The translations under genes were made by a program, and so were the position numbers. A DNA stretch of 64,000 nt from Cellulomonas alba (GTDB taxonomy: Bacteria; Actinomycetota; Actinomycetes; Actinomycetales; Cellulomonadaceae), in NCBI RefSeq assembly GCF_030362835.1, contig NZ_JAUCGQ010000001.1, positions 1,095,461-1,159,460 on the forward strand, in the 5' to 3' direction. Positions 1 through 8,813 of this stretch are shown here, piece by piece. Numbering within the stretch: the first letter of the stretch is position 1; the number at the start of each line of letters is the position of its first letter. The notes under the pieces were generated by a model that worked only from the letters and a program-made list of their open reading frames with translations, had not been told where the DNA came from and made no database searches.

Positions 1-665
1 GGCCGGTCGGCGGGCGGCACGACGTCGAGGTCCGGGTCCTGCGCGGGGCTGCTGCTCGCGAGCTGCACGTACCCCGTGTAGATCGGGCCGCCCCACGAGT
101 TCAGCAGCTCGGCGGAGCTGATCGCGTCGGTGCGGCCGTCGGCGGTCCCCTCGCCCGCAGCCTCGGAGGCCTCGAGGAACCCGGTCACGTCGACCTGGCC
201 GGCCGGTGGGGCGCCCGCCTCCGCGGGCGAGGCGACCCAGCCGCGCACCACGGGCAGCACCGCGCCGCCGGACGTCCGCAGCGGCGTGAGCACCAGGTAC
301 CCGGTGCGGCCGTCGTGCGGCCGGTGCGTGACGAGCAGCTGGCCCGCGGCGTCGTAGGTCCCCGTGGCCGCGACCTTGCGGCCGGCCATCTCGCCCGTGA
401 ACGACTGCTGCGGCCGCAGCACGTCCGCGAGCGCGGCGGCGGGTGCGCCCTCGAGCCGCTCGGTGCGGCGCTCCTCGGCCGCCGCACCGCGCACGTGCGC
501 GCGGTCGAGCTGCCACGCGCCGAGCCGTCCGCACACCGCGGCGGCGAGCAGCAGCAGCACGAGGACGCCGAGCATGCGCGGCCGGACGGCGGCGCGCAGC
601 ATCGTCGTGGGCTCGCGCAGCGGCCGGCTCGCCCACGGGTCGGCGGCGGGCTCCGGCTGGGTCAC
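1..665 (-). CDS. SURF1-family cytochrome oxidase assembly protein (C-terminus off window)
   Basis: Partial minus-strand reading frame, open at the left edge. The product begins with a short polar segment, then a transmembrane helix (residues about 30-42, Leu/Val/Ala rich) followed by Gly-Ala-Trp-Gln-Leu-Asp-Arg, the usual start of SURF1 proteins. Further on are the family-like segments GTYDAAGQLLV and PVVRGWV. SURF1 proteins help assemble haem-copper cytochrome c oxidase in the membrane. The GTG at 665 is chosen because it gives a short cytosolic tail; an in-frame ATG at 713 would add 16 residues, mostly Arg. Neither has a well-spaced ribosome site. The gene is divergent from the phosphoketolase operon. 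The second membrane helix expected near the C-terminus lies outside the window. Confidence 0.78.
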   Translation of the reverse strand, partial: MTQPEPAADPWASRPLREPTTMLRAAVRPRMLGVLVLLLLAAAVCGRLGAWQLDRAHVRGAAAEERRTERLEGAPAAALADVLRPQQSFTGEMAGRKVAATGTYDAAGQLLVTHRPHDGRTGYLVLTPLRTSGGAVLPVVRGWVASPAEAGAPPAGQVDVTGFLEASEAAGEGTADGRTDAISSAELLNSWGGPIYTGYVQLASSSPAQDPDLDVVPPADR

Positions 666-917
666 GCTCCACGGTAACCCGTGGCGGCGGCGCCGACGGC
701 CGACCGGACCCATGTCAGGCCGCTGACCTGCGACGCCGTCGCCCGCCGGCCACGAGACGTTCGTCTCCTCCCGGCGCGTGACCCCCTGCGCCCGCGCCGC
801 GTTTGCGGTTGTATGGCACGTGGCGGCGTCGCCGCGGGACCTTCGTCCCCGACGCGGCACGGGCGTCCCGCAAGGCTGACACGGGTCCGGCGTCCACGCC
901 GGAGGATGGGGAGCAGC

Positions 918-3395
918 ATGAGCACGCAGACGTCGGCCGCGACGGCCTGGCGGACGGGGTCGGGAACGGCCCTCGACTCGGAGACCGTGGCCCGGATCGA
1001 CAAGTGGTGGCGCGCCGCCAACTACCTGTCGGTCGGCCAGATCTACCTCATCAGCAACCCGCTGCTGCGGTCGCCGCTCACGCGCGACGACGTGAAGCCG
1101 CGCCTGCTGGGCCACTGGGGCACCACGCCCGGGCTCAACTTCCTGTACGCGCACCTGAACCGCGCGATCTCCGAGCGCGAGCAGTCGACCATCTACCTGA
1201 CCGGCCCCGGCCACGGCGGCCCGGGCCTCGTCGCGAGCGCCTACCTCGACGGCACGTACTCCGAGGTGTACTCGACGATCACCGAGGACGCCGAGGGGCT
1301 GCGCCGGCTGTTCCGGCAGTTCTCGTTCCCGGGCGGCATCCCGTCGCACGTCGCGCCCGAGACGCCCGGCTCGATCCACGAGGGCGGCGAGCTGGGCTAC
1401 GCGCTGTCGCACGCCTACGGCGCCGCTTTCGACAACCCGGACCTGCTGGTCGCCGCGGTCGTGGGCGACGGCGAGGCGGAGACCGGTCCGCTCGCCACGA
1501 GCTGGCACTCGAACAAGTTCGTCAACGCCGAGAAGGACGGCGTCGTCCTGCCGATCCTGCATCTCAACGGCTACAAGATCGCGAACCCGACGGTGCTCGC
1601 CCGCATCCCGGACGACGAGCTCGAGTCCCTCATGGTCGGCTACGGCCACAAGCCGCACACGTTCGTGGCGGGCTTCGACGACGAGAGCCACGAGGACATC
1701 CACCGGCGGTTCGCGACGCTGCTCGACGAGGTGCTCGACGAGATCGCCGAGATCAAGCGGCGCGCGCACGAGGGCGACGAGAGCCGCCCGGCCTGGCCGA
1801 TGATCATCTTCCGCACGCCGAAGGGCTGGACGGGCCCCGACTACATCGACGGCAAGAAGACGACCGGCTCGTGGCGCGCCCATCAGGTGCCGCTGGCCAA
1901 CGCGCGCGACACCCCGGAGCACCTCGACGTGCTGCGGACGTGGCTCGAGTCGTACCGCGCGAACGAGCTCTTCGACGAGGACGGCCGGCTGCACGACGAC
2001 ATCCGAGCGCTCGCGCCGCAGGGCGAGCTGCGCATGAGCGACAACCCGCACGCCAACGGCGGCCTGCTGCTCAAGGACCTCCGCCTGCCCGACTTCCGCA
2101 AGTACGCGGTCGACGTTCCGACGCCGGGCGGCTCGATCAGCGAGGCGCCGCGCGTGCTGGGCACGTGGCTCACGGACGTCATCCGCCAGAACCCGGACAA
2201 CTTCCGGATCTTCGGGCCCGACGAGACGGCGTCGAACCGTCTGCAGGCCGTGTTCGAGACGACCGACAAGCAGTGGAACGCGCTGTTCGAGGGTCCCGAG
2301 GTCGACGAGCACCTGGCCCGCGCGGGCCGCGTGCTCGAGATGCTGAGCGAGCACCAGTGCCAGGGCTGGCTCGAGGGCTACCTGCTGACGGGCCGCCACG
2401 GCCTGTTCAACTGCTACGAGGCGTTCATCCACATCATCGACTCGATGTTCAACCAGCACGCCAAGTGGCTCAAGGTCACGAACGACATCCCGTGGCGCCG
2501 GCCGATCGCGAGCCTCAACTACCTGCTGTCGAGCCACGTGTGGCGCCAGGACCACAACGGGTTCAGCCACCAGGACCCCGGCTTCGTCGACCACGTGATC
2601 AACAAGAAGGCCGAGGTCGTCCGGGTCTACTTCCCGCCGGACGCGAACACGCTGCTCTCGACGTACGACCACTGCCTGCGCAGCCGGCAGTACGTCAACG
2701 TCGTCGTCTCCGGCAAGCAGCCCGCGCCGAACTTCCTGACGATGGACCAGGCGATCGCGCACTGCACGCGCGGCCTGGGCATCTGGGAGTGGGCCGGCAC
2801 GGAGAAGCCCGGCGAGAAGCCCGACGTCGTGCTGGCCGCGGCGGGGGACGTGCCGACGCTCGAGGTGCTCGCGGCCGCCGACATCCTGCGGCGGGAGATC
2901 CCGGAGCTCAAGGTCCGCGTCATCAACGTCGTCGACCTGATGCGCCTGCAGGACGAGACCGAGCACCCGCACGGTCTCGACGACCGGGAGTTCGACGGGC
3001 TGTTCACGAACGACCGGCCCGTGATCTTCGCCTACCACGGCTACCCGTGGCTCATCCACCGCCTCACGTACCGCCGCAACGGGCACGCGAACATCCACGT
3101 GCGCGGGTACAAGGAGGAGGGCACCACGACGACGCCGTTCGACATGGTCATGCTCAACGACCTCGACCGGTTCCACCTCGTGATCGACGTGATCGACCGC
3201 GTGCCGAGCCTCGGGACGGCCTTCGCCGGCCTGCGGCAGCGGATGCAGGACAAGCGCATCGAGGCCCGCCAGTACACGCGGGCGCACGGCGACGACCTGC
3301 CCGAGGTGCGCGACTGGGTCTGGCCGGACGCGCAGGACCAGTCGGACTCGGGCCAGGTCGAGGCGACCATCTCGACGGGCGGTGACAACGAGTAG
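918..3395 (+). CDS. xfp: phosphoketolase (xylulose-5-P/fructose-6-P)
   Basis: About 825 residues, normal for the family. This thiamine-diphosphate enzyme cleaves xylulose 5-phosphate or fructose 6-phosphate with phosphate to give acetyl phosphate plus glyceraldehyde 3-phosphate or erythrose 4-phosphate. Visible landmarks are TGPGHGGPG near residue 95, the [16 protein letters not shown] segment near 154 and the ThDP/Mg motif GDGEAETGP near 183 followed by the N of HSNKF. The ATG at 918 is preferred because GGGGAG ends four bases upstream; an in-frame ATG at 906 lies directly on GGAGG with no spacing. It is followed after two bases by pta and then ackA, so acetyl phosphate made here feeds both acetate/ATP and acetyl-CoA formation. 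Sugar preference cannot be read from the sequence. Confidence 0.97.
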   Translation: MSTQTSAATAWRTGSGTALDSETVARIDKWWRAANYLSVGQIYLISNPLLRSPLTRDDVKPRLLGHWGTTPGLNFLYAHLNRAISEREQSTIYLTGPGHGGPGLVASAYLDGTYSEVYSTITEDAEGLRRLFRQFSFPGGIPSHVAPETPGSIHEGGELGYALSHAYGAAFDNPDLLVAAVVGDGEAETGPLATSWHSNKFVNAEKDGVVLPILHLNGYKIANPTVLARIPDDELESLMVGYGHKPHTFVAGFDDESHEDIHRRFATLLDEVLDEIAEIKRRAHEGDESRPAWPMIIFRTPKGWTGPDYIDGKKTTGSWRAHQVPLANARDTPEHLDVLRTWLESYRANELFDEDGRLHDDIRALAPQGELRMSDNPHANGGLLLKDLRLPDFRKYAVDVPTPGGSISEAPRVLGTWLTDVIRQNPDNFRIFGPDETASNRLQAVFETTDKQWNALFEGPEVDEHLARAGRVLEMLSEHQCQGWLEGYLLTGRHGLFNCYEAFIHIIDSMFNQHAKWLKVTNDIPWRRPIASLNYLLSSHVWRQDHNGFSHQDPGFVDHVINKKAEVVRVYFPPDANTLLSTYDHCLRSRQYVNVVVSGKQPAPNFLTMDQAIAHCTRGLGIWEWAGTEKPGEKPDVVLAAAGDVPTLEVLAAADILRREIPELKVRVINVVDLMRLQDETEHPHGLDDREFDGLFTNDRPVIFAYHGYPWLIHRLTYRRNGHANIHVRGYKEEGTTTTPFDMVMLNDLDRFHLVIDVIDRVPSLGTAFAGLRQRMQDKRIEARQYTRAHGDDLPEVRDWVWPDAQDQSDSGQVEATISTGGDNE

Positions 3396-3397
3396 CC

Positions 3398-5512
3398 ATG
3401 GCCCGCTCGATCTACCTGACCTCGCCCGAGGGCGACAGCGGCAAGTCCGTCGTCGCCCTCGGGCTGGTCGACCTCTTGTCCCACACCATCAAGCGGGTCG
3501 GCGTGTTCCGGCCCGTCGCGCGGTCCACCGACGTGCGCGACTACGTGCTCGAGCTGCTGCTCGAGCACGACGGCGTCGACCTGGCCTACGAGGACTGCAT
3601 CGGCGCCACGTACCAGGAGGTCCTCGACGACACCGACGCGGCGCTCTCGCAGATCGTCGCGCGGTACCACGAGGTCGCGCGCCAGTGCGACGCCGTGGTG
3701 GTGGTCGGCACGGACTACACCGACGTCGCGGGTCCCACCGAGCTCGCGTTCAACGGGCGCATCGCCGCCAACCTCGACGCGCCCGTCGTCGTCGTGGTCA
3801 ACGGTTCGGGGCGCTCCCCGTCGGCCGTGACGCAGGTGGCGGAGGTCGTCATCGCCGAGATGGCGGCCCAGCACGCGCAGGTCGTCGCCGTCGTCTCGAA
3901 CCGGTGCTCGCGAGCGCGGGTCGAGGCGATGCGCGACGCGCTGACCGAGGGCACCGGCCTGCCGGCCTGGGCGATCCCCGAGGACTCGCTGCTCACGGCG
4001 CCCACCGTGCGCCAGCTCGCGGACGCGACGGGCGGCGAGCTCATCGCAGGCGACGCCGACCTCTTGACGCGCGAGGTGCTCGACGTGCTCGTCGGCGCGA
4101 TGTCGGTCGAGCACCTGATCGACCGGCTGGCCGACGGCGCCGTCGTCATCACCCCCGGCGACCGGTACGACGTGCTGCTCGCGCTGCTGATGGCGCACCA
4201 GGCCGACGGGTTCCCGTCGCTCTCGGGCATCATCCTCAACGGCGGCTTCCGGCCGCCGGACGCGATCGGCCGGCTCGTCACCGGGCTCGGCCTGCGGCTG
4301 CCGATCATCGCGACCGAGCTCGGCACGTTCCGTTCCGCGAGCGCGGCGGCCGCGACGCGCGGGCACATCGCGCGCGAGTCGCAGCGCAAGGTCGACACCG
4401 CGCTGTCGCTGTTCGAGAAGCACGTCGACGGGGCCGCGATGCTCGCCGCGCTCGACGTGGCCCGGCCGGCCGTCGTCACGCCGCTGATGTTCGAGCACCA
4501 GCTGCTCGAGCGCGCACGCGGCGACCTGCGGCACATCGTGCTGCCCGAGGGCACCGACGACCGCGTGCTGCGCGCCGCGTCGACCCTCCTGCAGCGCGGC
4601 GTCGCCCGGCTGACGATCCTCGGCGACGAGGCCGCGATCCGCACCCGCGCCACCGAGCTGGGCCTCGACCTCTCGCACGCCGCCGTGGTCGACCCGCACG
4701 ACCCGGCCTACGTCGAGCGGTTCGCGGAGGAGTACACGCGGATCCGCGCGCACAAGGGCATGACCGTGGAGCGCGCGCGGGAGATCGTCCCGTCGGTGTC
4801 GTACTTCGGCACGATGATGGTCCACCTCGGCCTGGCCGACGGGATGGTCTCGGGCGCCGCTCACACCACGGCGCACACCATCAAGCCGTCGTTCGAGATC
4901 ATCAAGACGCGCCCCGAGGTGGGCAGCGTGTCGAGCTGCTTCCTGATGTGCCTCGAGGACCGCGTGCTGGTCTACGCGGACTGCGCCGTGATCCCGGACC
5001 CGACCGCCGAGCAGCTCGCGGACATCGCGATCTCGTCGGCGGAGACCGCGGCGCAGTTCGGCATCGAGCCGCGCATCGCGATGCTCTCGTACTCGACCGG
5101 CGAGTCCGGCTCGGGCGCGGACGTCGACAAGGTGCGCGCCGCGACGGCGCTCGTGCGCGAGCGTCGCCCCGACCTGTCGGTCGACGGCCCGCTCCAGTAC
5201 GACGCCGCGGTCGACGCGTCGGTCGCACGCACCAAGCTGCCGGACTCGGACGTCGCCGGCCGCGCCACGGTGTTCGTCTTCCCCGACCTGAACACCGGCA
5301 ACAACACCTACAAGGCCGTGCAGCGCTCGGCGGGCGCCGTCGCGGTCGGCCCCGTGCTGCAGGGCCTGCGGAAGCCGGTCAACGACCTGTCGCGCGGCGC
5401 GCTCGTGCAGGACATCGTCAACACGGTCGCGATCACCGCGATCCAGGCGCAGGTGCCCGTGCCCGTGCCCGAAGGCAGCGCGACAGGCACAGGTACGGAG
5501 GAGTCCCGATGA
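3398..5512 (+). CDS. pta: phosphate acetyltransferase, long form
   Basis: 704 residues, the long three-domain form. It interconverts acetyl phosphate + CoA and acetyl-CoA + phosphate. The N-terminal 200 or so residues form a BioD-like P-loop domain (SPEGDSGKS near residue 9), a DRTGG-like middle domain follows, and the catalytic PTA_PTB domain occupies about residues 375-690 with LPEGTDDRVLRAA at its start and YSTGESGSG and FPDLNTGNN further on. It starts two bases after the xfp stop, and its stop overlaps the ackA start as ATGA. The three genes are therefore very probably co-transcribed. The long form is often allosterically regulated through its N-terminal part in other bacteria; that is family knowledge, not seen here. 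Confidence 0.97.
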   Translation: MARSIYLTSPEGDSGKSVVALGLVDLLSHTIKRVGVFRPVARSTDVRDYVLELLLEHDGVDLAYEDCIGATYQEVLDDTDAALSQIVARYHEVARQCDAVVVVGTDYTDVAGPTELAFNGRIAANLDAPVVVVVNGSGRSPSAVTQVAEVVIAEMAAQHAQVVAVVSNRCSRARVEAMRDALTEGTGLPAWAIPEDSLLTAPTVRQLADATGGELIAGDADLLTREVLDVLVGAMSVEHLIDRLADGAVVITPGDRYDVLLALLMAHQADGFPSLSGIILNGGFRPPDAIGRLVTGLGLRLPIIATELGTFRSASAAAATRGHIARESQRKVDTALSLFEKHVDGAAMLAALDVARPAVVTPLMFEHQLLERARGDLRHIVLPEGTDDRVLRAASTLLQRGVARLTILGDEAAIRTRATELGLDLSHAAVVDPHDPAYVERFAEEYTRIRAHKGMTVERAREIVPSVSYFGTMMVHLGLADGMVSGAAHTTAHTIKPSFEIIKTRPEVGSVSSCFLMCLEDRVLVYADCAVIPDPTAEQLADIAISSAETAAQFGIEPRIAMLSYSTGESGSGADVDKVRAATALVRERRPDLSVDGPLQYDAAVDASVARTKLPDSDVAGRATVFVFPDLNTGNNTYKAVQRSAGAVAVGPVLQGLRKPVNDLSRGALVQDIVNTVAITAIQAQVPVPVPEGSATGTGTEESR

Positions 5513-6768
5513 CGTCGAGCGGCACGGTCCTGGTGGTCAACTCGGGGTCCTCGTCGATCAAGTACCAGCTCGTCGACCCCGTGCTGGGCGACGCCGTCGC
5601 CTCGGGGCTCGTCGAGCGCATCGGCGAGGAGACGGGCGCCATCCGTCACACGTTCGGGGACGTCAAGGTCGAGCGCGACGAACCCGTGCCGGACCACGGC
5701 GCGGGGCTGCGCGCGGTGCTCGCCCTGTTCGGCGAGGTCGGGCCGCACCTCGAGGACGCGAACGTCATCGCCGTCGGGCACCGGGTGGTGCAGGGCGGCG
5801 ACCAGTTCTCCGGGCCGGTGCTCGTGGACGCCGACGTCGTGCGCAAGATCGACGAGCTGTCTCCGCTCGCGCCGCTGCACAACCCGCCGAACCTCGCGGG
5901 CATCCGCGTGGCGCGCGAGCTGCTGCCCGACGTCCCGCACGTCGCGGTGTTCGACACGGCGTTCTTCCACACGCTCCCCGACGCCGCCGCGACCTACGCG
6001 ATCGACCGGGACGTCGCGCGCGAGCACAAGGTGCGTCGCTACGGCGCCCACGGCACGTCGCACCACTTCGTCTCGCGCGAGACGGCGCGCGTGCTCGGGC
6101 GACGCGTCGAGGACGTCAACCAGATCGTGCTGCACCTCGGCAACGGCGCGTCCGCGTCGGCGATCCGCGGCGGCGTCGCGGTCGACACGTCGATGGGTCT
6201 GACGCCGCTCGAGGGGCTCGTCATGGGCACCCGCTCGGGCGACATCGACCCCGCCGTGCTCATCCACCTCCAGCGCAACGCGGGCCTGTCGGTCGACGAC
6301 GTCGACGACCTGCTCAACCGCCGGTCCGGGCTCAAGGGCCTGGCGGGCGAGAACGACCTGCGCAACGTGCACGCGCTGGCGGACGACGGGAACGCCGACG
6401 CGCGGCTGGCGCTCGACGTCTACGCCCACCGGCTGAAGAAGTACATCGGCGCGTACCACGCGGTCCTCGGCCGGCTCGACGCGATCACGTTCACCGCGGG
6501 CGTCGGCGAGAACGACGACATCGTGCGCGCCATGGCGTGCGCGGGGCTCGAGGCGCTCGGCATCGCCGTCGACCCGCACCGCAACGCGGGCCGCAAGAAG
6601 GAGCCCACGATCATCTCGCCGGACTGGACGAGCACGGTCGTGCTCGTCGTGCCGACGAACGAGGAGCTCGCGATCGCGCGGCAGGCGGTCGAGGTGGCCG
6701 AGGCCGCGGGGCTGCCCGGCACGAGCGACGAGTCCGATCCCGCGCCCGCGAGCGCGGGCCACGCCTGA
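5509..6768 (+). CDS. ackA: acetate kinase
   Basis: 419 residues. It transfers phosphate between acetyl phosphate and ADP, yielding acetate and ATP. Signature one VVNSGSSSIKYQL sits at residues 9-21, and HLGNGASASA, GTRSGDIDPA and TAGVGEND are present in the expected order for the ASKHA fold. The ATG at 5509 overlaps the pta stop and has GGAGGAG about seven bases upstream, inside pta. It ends the phosphoketolase-Pta-AckA operon. The C-terminal tail after the catalytic domain is a short Asp/Ser/Pro/Ala-rich segment without recognisable function. No strong terminator follows directly; the next 280 bases are repetitive GC-rich sequence. Confidence 0.97.
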   Translation: MTSSGTVLVVNSGSSSIKYQLVDPVLGDAVASGLVERIGEETGAIRHTFGDVKVERDEPVPDHGAGLRAVLALFGEVGPHLEDANVIAVGHRVVQGGDQFSGPVLVDADVVRKIDELSPLAPLHNPPNLAGIRVARELLPDVPHVAVFDTAFFHTLPDAAATYAIDRDVAREHKVRRYGAHGTSHHFVSRETARVLGRRVEDVNQIVLHLGNGASASAIRGGVAVDTSMGLTPLEGLVMGTRSGDIDPAVLIHLQRNAGLSVDDVDDLLNRRSGLKGLAGENDLRNVHALADDGNADARLALDVYAHRLKKYIGAYHAVLGRLDAITFTAGVGENDDIVRAMACAGLEALGIAVDPHRNAGRKKEPTIISPDWTSTVVLVVPTNEELAIARQAVEVAEAAGLPGTSDESDPAPASAGHA

Positions 6769-6918
6769 GGCGGCCGGCGCGCGCGCCACCCGGAGCCGCC
6801 CGGGCAGCGGCCAGCGCACGCCAGCGCACCGCCCGCCACCCGCCGGCCGCTGGTGGCTCGCTGAACACATGATCAGACGGATGATCGGACGGCGCGCCGC
6901 GTCGGACACCGCGCGACG

Positions 6919-6992
6919 TCCGACCACAGGCGCGGCCATCGCTCGAGACGAACACCGTGAGGCGCCCGACCACGCCGGCGGCCATCGCTCGC
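6919..6992. repeat. imperfect direct repeat in an intergenic region
   Basis: Two copies of a roughly 25-base unit, beginning CGACCAC and ending GGCCATCGCTCG, lie at about 6920-6945 and 6968-6992, about 47 bases apart. They differ mainly by a small rearrangement in the middle. They sit in the 283-base gap between the convergent ackA and aldehyde dehydrogenase genes, in which I see no gene. Function unknown; a duplicated fragment or part of transcript ends is possible. Confidence 0.45.
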
Positions 6993-7028
6993 GCGGCCCA
7001 CGGGCCGGGCGCCCGCTGGCTCACCATC

Positions 7029-7049
7029 CGCCGCGCGCAACGCGCGGCG
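7029..7049 (-). terminator. hairpin after the aldehyde dehydrogenase gene
   Basis: A perfect 9-bp inverted repeat (CGCCGCGCG / CGCGCGGCG) with a three-base CAA loop lies three bases beyond the stop codon of the minus-strand gene. No T-run follows, as is common in high-GC actinobacteria. It probably ends the aldehyde dehydrogenase transcript. Confidence 0.5.
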
Positions 7050-7051
7050 CG

Positions 7052-8689
7052 TCAGGACAGGCCCGCGCGCCGCATCCCCTTGAGCGCGTTGGTGAACACC
7101 GCGGTCCAGGCCTCGGCGGGCAGCTCGTAGAGCCGGCCGAGGCCCGCGCCCCCGAGCCCCGGCAGGGCGCGGACGCCGAACGCGCCGCGCTGCACGGCCA
7201 CGGTCTGCTGCTCGGTCACGGCCCACAGGCCCTCGCGCCCGTTGCGCGCCCCGACGCCCGACACGCCCCAGCCGCTCTGCGGCGCGGCGATCGTGCCCCA
7301 CGTGGCCGCGTAGCCCTCGTTGACGTTGACGGAGCCGGCGCGCACGCGGGCCGCGAGCGCGCGGCCGCGGGCGGTGTCGCGGGTCCAGACACTCGCGTTG
7401 AGCCCGGCGTCGGTGTCGTTCATCGCCGCGACCGCCTCGTCGTCGGACGCGACGCGGTAGATCGAGACGACCGGACCGAACGTCTCCTCGCGGAACACGC
7501 GCGCGTCGGCCGTCACGCCGTCGAGGATCGTGGGCTCGTAGAACAGCGGCCCGAGGTCCGTGCGGTGCACGCCCCCCGCGAGCACCGTCGCGCCGTGCGT
7601 CAGCGCGTCCTCGACGTGCTCGACGACCTTGGCGAGCTGCGCCGTCGTCGTCAGCGAGCCGACGTCCGCGCGGTAGTCGAGCCCGGCGCCGATCCGGAGC
7701 GCGCGCGTCCGCCGCACGAAGGCCTCGACGAACGCGTCGGCGACGTCCTCGTGCACGTAGATCCGCTCGATCGAGACGCAGACCTGGCCCGTCCCGGCGA
7801 AGCACGCGCGCACCGCGCCCTCGGCGACGACCTCGACGTCGACGTCCTCCGCGACGTACATGGGGTTCTTGCCACCGAGCTCGAGCGTCGCGCCGATGAG
7901 CCGCCGCCCGGCCTGAGCGCCGACGACCCGGCCCGTCGCGGTCGAGCCGGTGAAGACCACGTGGTCCACGTTGTCGACCACGGCGGCGCCGATCTCGCCG
8001 TCGCCGACGACGACCTGCACGAGCCCCGCGGGCATGCCGGCGGCCTCGAGCTGCTCGACGGCCCACAGCGCGGTCAGCGTGCCCTGCGTGTCGGGCTTCA
8101 CGATCACGGCGTTGCCGGCGGCGAGCGCGGGCACCGCGTCGCCGAGCGTCAGCAGCAGCGGGAAGTTCCACGGCGCGACGACGCCGACGACGCCCACGGG
8201 GTGGCGCAGCACCGTCGCGCCGGTGAGCACCGGGAGCAGGCCACGGACGCGGCGCGGCGCGAGGTAGGCGGCCGCCTTGCGGCCGTAGTGGCGGGTCGCG
8301 AGCGCGATGCCGACGACCTCCTCGTACGCCGCGGCCCGCGACTTGCCGTTCTCGAGCTGGATGAGGTCGAGGACGTCGGACTGGTGCTCGAGCACGAGGT
8401 CGTGCAGGCGCAGCAGCACCTCGGCGCGCTCGCGTACCGGGCGGGCCGCCCACAACCGCTGCGCGGCACGCGCGCGCCGCGCAGCCTGCGCCACGTCGTC
8501 CGGCGTCGACTGCGGCACGGCCGCGATGGGGCCGCCGGTGTACGGCGCGTGCGTCGTCCTGGTCGTGGCGGCCGGGCCGGCGGCGACGCGCTGCAGCAGC
8601 GAGCGGACGTCGTCCGGCTCGAGCACGTACGTGGCCAGCGGGTCGGTCTCGGGGTCGTGCAGCTCTGCGTGCCCGGGGTCGTGCGCCAT
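7052..8689 (-). CDS. aldehyde dehydrogenase, succinate-semialdehyde type
   Basis: 545 residues of the NAD(P)-dependent aldehyde dehydrogenase superfamily. VAPWNFP lies near residue 171, the glycine-rich FTGST near 246, the general base Glu in ELGGKNP at about 270 and the catalytic Cys in GQVCVS at about 304. The pattern resembles actinobacterial succinate-semialdehyde dehydrogenases (GabD2 type), which would yield succinate from GABA breakdown; substrate is inferred only. The GCGR-type Arg-rich linker seen in some homologues is absent. The ATG at 8689 has no Shine-Dalgarno; TAGCCT on the minus strand (8701-8696) ends six bases before it, as in a leaderless transcript. It stands alone between two oppositely or separately terminated units. 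Confidence 0.9.
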   Translation of the reverse strand: MAHDPGHAELHDPETDPLATYVLEPDDVRSLLQRVAAGPAATTRTTHAPYTGGPIAAVPQSTPDDVAQAARRARAAQRLWAARPVRERAEVLLRLHDLVLEHQSDVLDLIQLENGKSRAAAYEEVVGIALATRHYGRKAAAYLAPRRVRGLLPVLTGATVLRHPVGVVGVVAPWNFPLLLTLGDAVPALAAGNAVIVKPDTQGTLTALWAVEQLEAAGMPAGLVQVVVGDGEIGAAVVDNVDHVVFTGSTATGRVVGAQAGRRLIGATLELGGKNPMYVAEDVDVEVVAEGAVRACFAGTGQVCVSIERIYVHEDVADAFVEAFVRRTRALRIGAGLDYRADVGSLTTTAQLAKVVEHVEDALTHGATVLAGGVHRTDLGPLFYEPTILDGVTADARVFREETFGPVVSIYRVASDDEAVAAMNDTDAGLNASVWTRDTARGRALAARVRAGSVNVNEGYAATWGTIAAPQSGWGVSGVGARNGREGLWAVTEQQTVAVQRGAFGVRALPGLGGAGLGRLYELPAEAWTAVFTNALKGMRRAGLS

Positions 8690-8767
8690 GGCGCCAGGCT
8701 ACGTCCGCCACCCGGGTGCGCCGCGCAGGCGCGGGGCGAAGGGCGCGGGGGGCGCGGGCCGGCGCGC

Positions 8768-8806
8768 CGACGCCGCCGGACCTGCAGCCAGAGCCCGGCG
8801 GCGTCG
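8768..8806 (-). terminator. terminator of the fructose PTS operon
   Basis: A perfect 12-bp stem (CGACGCCGCCGG / CCGGCGGCGTCG) with a 15-base loop begins eight bases beyond the ptsI stop codon on the minus strand. It is well placed to end the six-gene PTS transcript. Confidence 0.65.
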
Positions 8807-8813
8807 CCGCTGG

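Noticed and set aside
3382..6768. A 1128-codon open frame spanning pta and ackA
   Set aside because: Only its last 419 codons (ackA) are protein-like; the first part is an Arg/Ala-rich alternative frame of pta.
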